NCBI GenBank assembly: GCA_041946755.1
Contig: JBHGBB010000103.1
Coordinates: forward strand, 1 to 13,570
Reading direction: 5' to 3'
Source of the DNA: JBHGBB01 sp041946755
GTDB taxonomy: Bacteria > UBP4 > UBA4092 > JAOAEQ01
DNA length: 13,570 bases
Positions 6,231 to 12,041 of the stretch are shown in pieces. The stretch's first letter is position 1, and every line of letters begins with the position of its first letter. The notes under the pieces were generated by a model. The model was not told the DNA's origin, made no database searches, and saw nothing but the letters and a program-made list of their open reading frames with translations. The position numbers were made by a program, and so were the translations under genes.

Positions 6231-7964
6231 TTATCGTTTAGCTATTCTAGCAGCCCTGAGTATGAATCCTGTGATAACTATGAGTGAGAGAAGAGATAAC
6301 AAAGTAATATAGTTACTTATCGTTCTAACCTTAGTGTTTTCGAATACCTGATTTATATGATGTTCTCCAATTGGAACTGCTAATAACAATCTGCCGCCGC
6401 TATCAGATTCTACCGGGTATTTAATACCATCCAACGTAACCTGCCATTCGGGAAATAAAAAAGTGTTCAACCGAATGATTCCCGGCGCATTAACCGTAAT
6501 ATTCCAACTCCGATTAATTCCTGAATTGCTTAACGGTCGGATATCGATATTACCGGCGATGATCGAAATCGGGCTGGCAGCAAATTCTCCCGGCATCCGG
6601 GAAACGGTTTGCGGCAGATATTCATTTTTCATTGTAGTTCCATACGATTTCTGGGCCGTTTCGCAATTCCAGATAAATTCCGGAGTTATAACCTGTTCCG
6701 GAACCGGTATACTCCGATGCCTGAGATAAATGGAAGATAGCGCTATAGTAATAATAATCGCGCCTATCGCATAAAGTAGGGGCGAAGTATTTATCCATCG
6801 AAGCTTCAGCGAAGTTGGATGCTTCGCCCGAATCAAACTGATGTAATATCCGCTTAATAAGGCTAATGGTAACGCGGCTAGCGCTAATAATCGCCAGGGA
6901 TATAGGATATATTGCATCATCGGGATAATCAACCATACCGGTTTACTTATCGGCAGCATTAGGAAAATCAAAATGAGAAGTAGTATCCAGGTGAATTGAT
7001 ACCATTTTCTTTCCGAAGCTGCAAGGTAATCTTTCTGTTTATAGAAGAATAGTAGGAGAGATATAATCGATAGCAAAATCGGTGCTAGACCTAATTGCAA
7101 TGACATCCGATTCTCTGCACCAGGTTCACTTCCGCCAAAACCCCATTTCGGATTGATTAAATCCCAGAGTGAAACGAAATGGTTCCGATAATCCGCAGCA
7201 GCGACTAAACTCTGCACTGATACAAATTGTTTTTCCATTAACGCAGGCAGCCAGAAATAAGCGCTGAGACCTAGACCGAGGAGTAACGCCAGTAGACCGT
7301 AGACCGTAGACCGTAGACCGGTGGATTTATTGAAACTGATTAGGAAAATCAGGTAAACGATTAGGAACCCGGTGAATACCAAGGCCATGATATTATGACT
7401 CAGAATAACTATTCCGAAACTTACAGTAGCTCCTGATAAATACCAAGGAGAATATTTAGTCCTATCTAGAGATAATTTATGGTAGAAAAACAAGACCCAA
7501 GGGAAGAAAGCAGTAGCCATGAATTCGGAGATATCCCCGCGAACATAAACCTGCACCAGATGATAAGGGAAATATATATAAACGATAGCGCCGACCAGCG
7601 CAGCAAGTTTATGCTGTAAAACCTCTTTAATCCAGAAATAGGTTCCTATTCCACCTAAAAGGAATCCGCAGATAATGGTTGCATGAATTGAATGGACGTA
7701 CCCTAATCCCACTAAATGGAATAGATATGCGAGATAATAAGCGAACGGGGCATAGAAATTATAAAATGGATACCCATATCCTAAAGCAAATGACGATACC
7801 CATCGAGGTGGGATTTGCCCTTCTTGCAAGCATTGTTCTATCCCATATAATCGGAACAATGGGAAATACATATCATGGGTTAAGATAAATCCGGATAAGA
7901 ATAAGGGGATACAGACGATACTGCCTAATAGTAGAATGAGAATAATAATCCAGCGGGTTGACAT
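6231..7964 (-). CDS. PTPS-related polytopic membrane protein (GT-C-like)
   Basis: Membrane protein of 577 residues with about a dozen hydrophobic segments. It matches the family named 6-pyruvoyl-tetrahydropterin synthase-related membrane protein, whose architecture resembles GT-C glycosyltransferases using lipid-linked sugar donors. Visible are a first helix (residues 5-26), a His30-Asp31 pair in the first outer loop (THDMYFP), and the block IPPRWVSSFALGYGYPFYNFYAP (51-73, abridged: PPRW then GYGYP). A large hydrophilic C-terminal region follows (about 420-550, including FPEWQVTLDG), then a last helix and a basic tail. The acidic residue in loop 1 is where GT-C enzymes keep a catalytic carboxylate, but activity is inferred. 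The start has no Shine-Dalgarno sequence. Two repeat insertions, at 7292-7319 and 6780-6829, fall in loops between helices. It converges on menG with an 8-nt gap. Confidence 0.8.
   Translation of the reverse strand: MSTRWIIILILLLGSIVCIPLFLSGFILTHDMYFPLFRLYGIEQCLQEGQIPPRWVSSFALGYGYPFYNFYAPFAYYLAYLFHLVGLGYVHSIHATIICGFLLGGIGTYFWIKEVLQHKLAALVGAIVYIYFPYHLVQVYVRGDISEFMATAFFPWVLFFYHKLSLDRTKYSPWYLSGATVSFGIVILSHNIMALVFTGFLIVYLIFLISFNKSTGLRSTVYGLLALLLGLGLSAYFWLPALMEKQFVSVQSLVAAADYRNHFVSLWDLINPKWGFGGSEPGAENRMSLQLGLAPILLSIISLLLFFYKQKDYLAASERKWYQFTWILLLILIFLMLPISKPVWLIIPMMQYILYPWRLLALAALPLALLSGYYISLIRAKHPTSLKLRWINTSPLLYAIGAIIITIALSSIYLRHRSIPVPEQVITPEFIWNCETAQKSYGTTMKNEYLPQTVSRMPGEFAASPISIIAGNIDIRPLSNSGINRSWNITVNAPGIIRLNTFLFPEWQVTLDGIKYPVESDSGGRLLLAVPIGEHHINQVFENTKVRTISNYITLLSLLSLIVITGFILRAARIAKR
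6780..6829. repeat. Nested palindromic element inside the membrane-protein gene
   Basis: Outer arms gggcgaag (6780-6787) and cttcgccc (6822-6829) are perfect reverse complements. Inside them atcca (6793-6797) pairs with tggat (6816-6820), and cttc (6804-6807) pairs with gaag (6811-6814). It encodes a basic loop of the membrane protein (about residues 379-395). The layout resembles palindromic elements that insert within reading frames, such as the Rickettsia palindromic elements, but I see no sequence identity to those. Confidence 0.6.
7292..7319. repeat. Heptanucleotide array inside the membrane-protein gene
   Basis: Four perfect copies of gtagacc (+ strand), followed by one more G. On the coding (-) strand it encodes about residues 216-225 (GLRSTVYGL), a short loop between two hydrophobic segments. 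Unit length and copy number match the array in menG, but the unit sequence differs. A one-unit change would shift the frame. Confidence 0.88.
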
Positions 7965-7971
7965 GGTTAAT

Positions 7972-8006
7972 AGATTTGAGCGCAGAGATTTGAGGGTTGA
8001 GGAATC
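7972..8006. repeat. Degenerate heptanucleotide array upstream of the membrane-protein gene
   Basis: Five 7-mers in register: agatttg, agcgcag, agatttg, agggttg, aggaatc. The first and third are identical. A complementary stretch, aaatctct, occurs at about 8026-8033, so the leader of the - strand transcript could fold. This is weaker than the other arrays and could be chance periodicity. Confidence 0.4.
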
Positions 8007-8056
8007 AAGAAGTATCCTCTTATCTTAAATCTCTATTTCTTAACTAACTGGATTTA

Positions 8057-8065
8057 ATTATACCA
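8057..8065 (-). promoter_or_regulatory. Candidate extended -10 promoter for the PTPS-related membrane protein
   Basis: On the - strand the sequence reads TGGTATAAT, a perfect -10 hexamer with the TGn extension. No good -35 box lies 16-18 nt upstream, which is tolerated by extended -10 promoters. Transcription would start near 8050, leaving a leader of about 85 nt that includes the degenerate 7-mer array. Confidence 0.45.
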
Positions 8066-8178
8066 AATATTGGGTAATAGCTGTGGATTTTAAAATAGAA
8101 ACTGTAAGGTGGAATCTAGCAAAAAATATCTATTTCTTGCTGTAAGAGATGACTTGGTGGAATATGCTCAATATATAG

Positions 8179-8206
8179 TTGCATTTACCTATATCTGAGC
8201 TATAAT
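8179..8206 (+). promoter_or_regulatory. Sigma-70-type promoter of the multihaem cytochrome gene
   Basis: TTGCAT (8179-8184, four of six matches to TTGACA), a 16-nt spacer, and TATAAT (8201-8206). Start of transcription is expected near 8213, giving a leader of about 45 nt. The leader contains ggtcaa twice (8223-8228, 8242-8247), with ggtc and gacc (8233-8236) forming a small inverted repeat of unknown meaning. Confidence 0.55.
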
Positions 8207-8245
8207 ATAGTTAATGTAATTAGGTCAAAATGGACCGATATGGTC

Positions 8246-8252
8246 AAGGAGG
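8246..8252 (+). promoter_or_regulatory. Strong ribosome binding site of the cytochrome gene
   Basis: AAGGAGG, 6 nt before the ATG at 8259. It is a near-perfect Shine-Dalgarno sequence and contrasts with most genes of the menaquinone cluster, which have none. Confidence 0.8.
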
Positions 8253-8258
8253 CAAATT

Positions 8259-9482
8259 ATGAAATGGATGCAAAAAATAGTACTAGTTCTAGTGTTAATG
8301 TTTCTGGTAAGTATTTCCATTACTAATAGTAAGAACAATGCTGCTTTGGTAGGCATCTCACAAACGATGTCTCCAGGCAATTATGTCGTTATCGGGTGGA
8401 ACGATTTAGGGATGCATTGTATGGGAAAAGATTATTCTTCGATTTGTATTCTACCGCCGTATAACAATCTCTGGGCGCAAGTTATTCATCGGGGGAACCC
8501 ACCGTCAATAGTAACTACCGGAATAAATTTAGCATATAGTTTCCAAAATAATTCTTATAGTGTAGGGAAAATCAATTTCTGGAGTTATGATTCGGCATTA
8601 TTTGGAGTCAATTTACCGGATAATACCGGTTTAACCGGGCTGGGATTGACCGGGAATTTGACCTGGAATGGGACTGCATTTGAAGCGCGGGGAGTACCTT
8701 TAACCGGATATGATGATGGGTCAACGATTGAACAGGCATATCAGTTGGCGCGAGTAGCGTTAACCTTTTCATCGAGTGCGATGATGCTCGATTCCACGAT
8801 GTTTGTCGCACCGGTATCGGTAGAGATGAACTGCGCGTTATGCCATTCCGCTGGCGCGGGTCCTACCGTATACGATAATATTCTGCGATTGCATGATAGT
8901 GAAGAAGGAACGAATTTATTTAATACCAAACCGATATTATGTGCCAAATGCCATGCAAGTAATGCGTTAGGAATGAGCGGTACTCCGGGTCTACCGAGTC
9001 TATCTCAAGCGATGCATGGATTCCATGCATCGGAAGTGCCATCGATTTCTTGTTATAACTGCCATCCGGGAGTGACTACCCAATGTTTACGCGGCGCGAT
9101 GTATCTTGCGGGGAAAACCTGTACTAATTGCCATGGGACCATTGCCCAGGTTGCCAATTCGATTAGTACTGGTCGAAGACCTTGGTTGGATGAACCGCGC
9201 TGCGCCAATTGTCATACTTCAACATATGCAGAGAATTCCGGAGTGTTATATCGGAATAGTACCGGTCATGGCGGGGTGTATTGTGAGGCGTGTCATAACA
9301 GTACTCATGCTGAATTACCGACTGTACAACCGCGAGATGGAATTCAAGCTTTTCGGCTTCAAGGGACAGCGACACCGTTATCGAATTGTATGATTTGCCA
9401 TACGGTTATGCCGACGAGCCCTGGTCCTCATGGAAAAGCGCCTACCGCAGTTTCAAAATGGAAACATTATGATATGAAATAA
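8259..9482 (+). CDS. Secreted heptahaem c-type cytochrome with N-terminal WNDLGMHCM domain
   Basis: Protein of 407 residues with seven CxxCH haem-binding motifs, at residues 192-196, 228-232, 265-269, 288-292, 315-319, 342-346 and 377-381. A basic-hydrophobic N-terminus (MKWMQK then a Leu/Val/Ile-rich stretch to about residue 22) is a signal peptide or anchor, so the haem region is extracytoplasmic. The first 185 residues carry no haem and contain WNDLGMHCMG (47-56) with Cys54 and Cys63, plus ILPPYNNLWAQVI. I recall this block in annotated multihaem cytochromes but know no function for it. Extra His residues (for example in AMHGFHASE, 251-259, and near STGHGG) could serve as distal ligands. 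It is probably an electron carrier fed from the menaquinone pool. It has its own promoter and a strong RBS, and ends 14 nt from a convergent gene. Confidence 0.9.
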   Translation: MKWMQKIVLVLVLMFLVSISITNSKNNAALVGISQTMSPGNYVVIGWNDLGMHCMGKDYSSICILPPYNNLWAQVIHRGNPPSIVTTGINLAYSFQNNSYSVGKINFWSYDSALFGVNLPDNTGLTGLGLTGNLTWNGTAFEARGVPLTGYDDGSTIEQAYQLARVALTFSSSAMMLDSTMFVAPVSVEMNCALCHSAGAGPTVYDNILRLHDSEEGTNLFNTKPILCAKCHASNALGMSGTPGLPSLSQAMHGFHASEVPSISCYNCHPGVTTQCLRGAMYLAGKTCTNCHGTIAQVANSISTGRRPWLDEPRCANCHTSTYAENSGVLYRNSTGHGGVYCEACHNSTHAELPTVQPRDGIQAFRLQGTATPLSNCMICHTVMPTSPGPHGKAPTAVSKWKHYDMK

Positions 9483-9496
9483 GGAGAAGAAACTCG

Positions 9497-10396
9497 TTAT
9501 TTCGAGATACGCCAGTAGTCGCCTAGGCTAGTCAATCCATTCGTCGGGTCGAACGTTAGTCCGCTGGATTGAATGGAATCTTTCACCCATTCCAATAGCT
9601 CCGGATTATAGTTCTGTTCATCGATATTACTCATTACATCATTCCCATAAGCCGTAACGATATAATACCATTTCCCATGTTTCGTCGTTCCCGAACCATA
9701 TTCATAGAATCCGGTTCCATTATGGTTACAAGGATCATTCGGTAACTTGTCCAGATACGCAATCGGAGTAGTTAATAGTACCGGAATTCGAATACCATTT
9801 ATTTGCGAGCTATTTCGGTGTTTATAGGGTTCACCGGGAGGATAGGATTTATTATTTGCATAATAGGCATCTAATGCTTTTGCAATCAAATCCAAATCCT
9901 GGTTGGATTGTTTAACCCGCCATTTAGTACAACTCATAACTGCCGGATATTGATACATCGATGCGGTTGAAAAACAGAAAGCGGTTATGGTTAACCCATA
10001 TATCATCGAATTAATCCAGGGTTTATTGGTCGGATTTCTTCCGGTTATATTTTGATATAGAGATTTCAAGAGGAGAATGACGAAGAAGATTATATAGACT
10101 GCCGGAAGCAGGATACCCAGAGTGATTATCCATAATATGAAACTGCAGTCCCAGAGGATATGGATACTCAGCAAAATAAACCAGATTCCGGCTAAATACT
10201 TTACCGCGGATTCGATACCCCATCCCGGATTTCGGCTTAGGTACCATAATATTCCGAGAATAATGGTTTGGCTAATAATCAAACCTATACTTAATGGGTA
10301 GTATTCGGTCGGGATACTATGGGCATGAGCTACTGCCGCTAGTATAAAAAGGAAAAGAAACGAATTAGGCACTACCTGAAACCGGGGTAAGCGCAT
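9497..10396 (-). CDS. Membrane protein with C-terminal GspG/pseudopilin-like domain
   Basis: Unnamed protein of 299 residues. The first half holds about five hydrophobic segments (around residues 11-26, 34-52, 66-82, 85-111 and 131-148). The second half (165-299) looks like the soluble domain of type II secretion major pseudopilins. It has LDAYYANNKSYPPG, LTTPIAYLDKLPNDPC (208-223), a Gly/Tyr-rich YEYG and WYYIVTAYGND region, and the ending FDPTNGLTSLGDYWR. The canonical prepilin start (a type IV leader with Glu at +5 of a single helix) is absent, so it is not an ordinary pseudopilin. The domain would face the periplasm if the N-terminus is cytoplasmic. No other secretion gene is in the window. 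It lies 59 nt downstream of the livK-like gene on the same strand, separated by a perfect hairpin repeat. Function unknown. Confidence 0.75.
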   Translation of the reverse strand: MRLPRFQVVPNSFLFLFILAAVAHAHSIPTEYYPLSIGLIISQTIILGILWYLSRNPGWGIESAVKYLAGIWFILLSIHILWDCSFILWIITLGILLPAVYIIFFVILLLKSLYQNITGRNPTNKPWINSMIYGLTITAFCFSTASMYQYPAVMSCTKWRVKQSNQDLDLIAKALDAYYANNKSYPPGEPYKHRNSSQINGIRIPVLLTTPIAYLDKLPNDPCNHNGTGFYEYGSGTTKHGKWYYIVTAYGNDVMSNIDEQNYNPELLEWVKDSIQSSGLTFDPTNGLTSLGDYWRISK

Positions 10397-10407
10397 AATC
10401 TTTTTTA

Positions 10408-10447
10408 ACCACAGAGAACCAGAAAATCATTCTGTGTTCTCTGTGGT
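10408..10447. repeat. Long hairpin repeat between the substrate-binding-protein and pseudopilin-like genes
   Basis: Arms accacagagaac (10408-10419) and gttctctgtggt (10436-10447) are perfect 12-nt reverse complements. An inner pair, cagaa (10420-10424) and ttctg (10430-10434), extends the stem, with one bulged T (10435) and a five-base loop. The words ACCACAGAG and TCTCTGTGG belong to a repeat style common between genes in many bacteria. The T run (10401-10406) lies on the wrong side for a standard terminator of the - strand transcript, where it reads as A residues after the stem. Confidence 0.8.
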
Positions 10448-10455
10448 AAATGAGG

Positions 10456-11607
10456 TTATTTATAGAGAACAAACTTCCCGTCTTTTACCGTGTAGATATA
10501 CATCATGCTATTGGTCGGGTCACCATGTTCATCGAAATTGATGGTTCCGGTAACGCCATTGAAATCTTTGGTATCTCGGATAGCTTTAACAATCGCTGCC
10601 CGATCGGTCGATCCCGCGCGTTTAATCGCTTCAATAACGATATTTGCGGCGTCGTAAGAGAACGGCGCATACGTTTTGATCTGCCCATATTTCGGAACGA
10701 ATTTGGTGACAAACGCTTTAGCAGTCGGGAAATCGTCCCATGGTGGGGCTAAGAAGGTCATAATCGATCCTTCCGCTGTTTTCCCGGCAATCTCGATATA
10801 TCCAGGGACATAGATGCCATCGCCACCCATGAACTTCGCTTTAATCCCCAGGTCGCGCGCTTGTTTGGTTAATAATCCCCCTTCCGGATACATGCCTCCG
10901 AAATAGATTAGTTCCGGATTTAAGGTTTTAACTTTGGTTAAGATAGCAGCGAAATCCCGGTCTCCTTGAGTGACTCTTTCAAAGATGAGTTCTTTAATTC
11001 CCAGTTTATTTGTTCCTTTACGGAACTGTTCCGCTAATCCCTGACCATACTGAGTCCCGTCATGCAGGATAGCGATACGTTTCAAACCGAGTTTTTTTAT
11101 GGCAAACTCTGCACCGAACGGACCCTGGAACGCATCGGTCGCGCAGACCCGGAATATTTCCGGGAAAATGGTTGGTTTCCCATCAGCGTCTTTCGGATAC
11201 GTTAATTCCGGATTGGTCGATGCCGGGGTTATCATTGCCATCTGCGCTTCATGGTATTTCTTCGATGCGGGGATAGAACAGTTACTATTCAGATGGCCGA
11301 TTACCGCGACTACGGTTGGGTCGGTAATCAGTTTCTGGGCGACGGCAACCGCATCTTTCGGATCATGTTTATCATCCATCGGGACGAATTCTAACTTCTT
11401 ACCGAGCACCAGGCCGGCAGCATTGGCTTCTTCAACTGCCATCAGCGCCCCATTTTTCATATCATTCCCGATTTCTGCCTGATCTCCGGTTAACGGAGCA
11501 ACGAACCCGATTCGGATAACATCCGATTTCTGCTGTTGCGCTGAACAGCCGAAAAAGATTAAACCAAGCATACAACATATACTTATAAGTAATATTGTTT
11601 GTTTCAA
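10456..11607 (-). CDS. Branched-chain amino-acid-type ABC transporter substrate-binding lipoprotein
   Basis: Leu/Ile/Val-binding protein (periplasmic binding protein type I) of 383 residues. A lipoprotein signal ends at Cys21 (LIFFGCSAQ) with Ser at +2. Mature family blocks are IRIGFVAPLTGDQAEIGNDMKNG (abridged: IGFVAPLTG), KLEFVPMDDKHDP, VVAVIGHLNSNCSIPAS, MITPASTNPELT, RVCATDAFQGP, LHDGTQYGQGLAEQFR, IYFGGMYPEGG and PFSYDAANIVIEAIKRAG. The start is a TTG at 11607-11605, chosen because an excellent Shine-Dalgarno sequence sits 7 nt upstream and the signal peptide begins there. No permease or ATPase gene (livH, livM, livG, livF) is adjacent, so it is an orphan here. The ligand may be an amino acid, amide or aromatic compound and cannot be read from sequence. 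It diverges from the xylose-isomerase-like gene. Confidence 0.92.
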   Translation of the reverse strand: MKQTILLISICCMLGLIFFGCSAQQQKSDVIRIGFVAPLTGDQAEIGNDMKNGALMAVEEANAAGLVLGKKLEFVPMDDKHDPKDAVAVAQKLITDPTVVAVIGHLNSNCSIPASKKYHEAQMAMITPASTNPELTYPKDADGKPTIFPEIFRVCATDAFQGPFGAEFAIKKLGLKRIAILHDGTQYGQGLAEQFRKGTNKLGIKELIFERVTQGDRDFAAILTKVKTLNPELIYFGGMYPEGGLLTKQARDLGIKAKFMGGDGIYVPGYIEIAGKTAEGSIMTFLAPPWDDFPTAKAFVTKFVPKYGQIKTYAPFSYDAANIVIEAIKRAGSTDRAAIVKAIRDTKDFNGVTGTINFDEHGDPTNSMMYIYTVKDGKFVLYK

Positions 11608-11614
11608 TTTATTT

Positions 11615-11623
11615 CACCTCCCT
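11615..11623 (-). promoter_or_regulatory. Shine-Dalgarno sequence that fixes the TTG start of the substrate-binding protein
   Basis: On the - strand it reads AGGGAGGTG, followed by 7 nt and then TTG (11607-11605), which opens directly into the lipoprotein signal. No ATG lies closer to this site. Confidence 0.8.
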
Positions 11624-11646
11624 GATAGACTGAATTAATAATGAAG

Positions 11647-11661
11647 TCCGCCTAAGGCGGA
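11647..11661. repeat. Short palindrome in the leader of the substrate-binding-protein gene
   Basis: Stem tccgcc / ggcgga with a TAA loop. The core cgcctaaggcg matches the reverse-complement-type core of the palindrome at 13464-13494 (cgccttaggcg), so both may be copies of one small dispersed element. Confidence 0.55.
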
Positions 11662-11684
11662 TAAGAGTAAACCGACAATTTATT

Positions 11685-11787
11685 CTCTTTGCGAACTTAG
11701 CGAATCTCCTTAGCGGGCTTTGCGAGAACTACTTCTTTTTTTCTCGCAAAGGGCGCGAAATACTGATAGCGCAAAGAACGCTAAGAG
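11685..11787. repeat. Imperfect inverted repeat built from CTTTGCG / CTTAGCG words
   Basis: The inner arms ctttgcgagaa (11718-11728) and ttctcgcaaag (11741-11751) are perfect over 11 bp, with a 12-nt T-rich loop. The outer parts contain ctttgcg (11687) and cttagcg (11696, 11709) on the left, and the complementary words gcgcaaag and cgctaag on the right, giving an imperfect stem over about 100 nt. It lies in the predicted leader of the - strand substrate-binding-protein transcript. Confidence 0.65.
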
Positions 11788-11807
11788 TGACTATTTTAGC
11801 CGGTAAT

Positions 11808-11836
11808 ATTCTAGCAGGAATACTTGAATTGGTAAA
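11808..11836 (-). promoter_or_regulatory. Candidate promoter of the substrate-binding-protein gene
   Basis: On the - strand: TTTACC (11836-11831, four of six), a 17-nt spacer, and TAGAAT (11813-11808, five of six). Transcription would start near 11800, with a leader of about 190 nt that holds the two inverted repeats at 11685-11787 and 11647-11661. Confidence 0.35.
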
Positions 11837-11874
11837 GAGAATAAGGGTATGATATCTCTGGAATCATTTTTTGT

Positions 11875-11904
11875 TTGACGTATCCAGCGATATCTCTATA
11901 TAAT
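11875..11904 (+). promoter_or_regulatory. Strong sigma-70-type promoter of the xylose-isomerase-like gene
   Basis: TTGACG (11875-11880, five of six), an 18-nt spacer, and TATAAT (11899-11904, six of six). The start point is expected near 11911, which gives an unusually long leader of about 130 nt consisting almost wholly of the composite repeat at 11929-12022. Confidence 0.65.
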
Positions 11905-11928
11905 ACGGCTTAAAATAATAGAAAAAAT

Positions 11929-12022
11929 AGTTATCAGTTATCGGTTGTCAGTTGTTCCTGCCTGCGCAGGAATGACATCCCCGCGAAGGCGGGGACTGAA
12001 AACTAAAAACTGAAAACTAAAA
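11929..12022 (+). repeat. Composite heptamer-array and hairpin element in the isomerase leader
   Basis: Left array of four 7-mers (11929-11956): agttatc, agttatc, ggttgtc, agttgtt. Next is a hairpin with stem ttcctgc / gcaggaa and 4-nt loop (11955-11972), then a hairpin with stem tccccgc / gcgggga and 4-nt loop (11978-11995). The right array of four 7-mers (11995-12022) is actgaaa, actaaaa, actgaaa, actaaaa. The right array is roughly the reverse complement of the left one (about 19 of 28 positions), so the whole could fold as a long imperfect stem capped by two GC-rich hairpins. It ends 10 nt before the ribosome binding site. Confidence 0.75.
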
Positions 12023-12031
12023 ACTTGATCT

Positions 12032-12036
12032 GGAGG
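12032..12036 (+). promoter_or_regulatory. Ribosome binding site of the xylose-isomerase-like gene
   Basis: GGAGG, 5 nt before the ATG at 12042. It is left single-stranded if the preceding composite repeat folds. Confidence 0.7.
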
Positions 12037-12041
12037 AATGT

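Noticed and set aside
7965..8258. Small gene in the divergent gap between the membrane protein and the cytochrome
   Set aside because: No open frame with a ribosome binding site; the space is accounted for by promoters and repeats.
8412..8449. Cys54-Cys63 region of the cytochrome as an eighth haem site
   Set aside because: The residues do not form CxxCH or a known longer variant (spacing is eight residues and no His follows Cys63).
10401..10447. Hairpin as a rho-independent terminator of the substrate-binding-protein gene
   Set aside because: On the - strand the run following the stem is A, not T.
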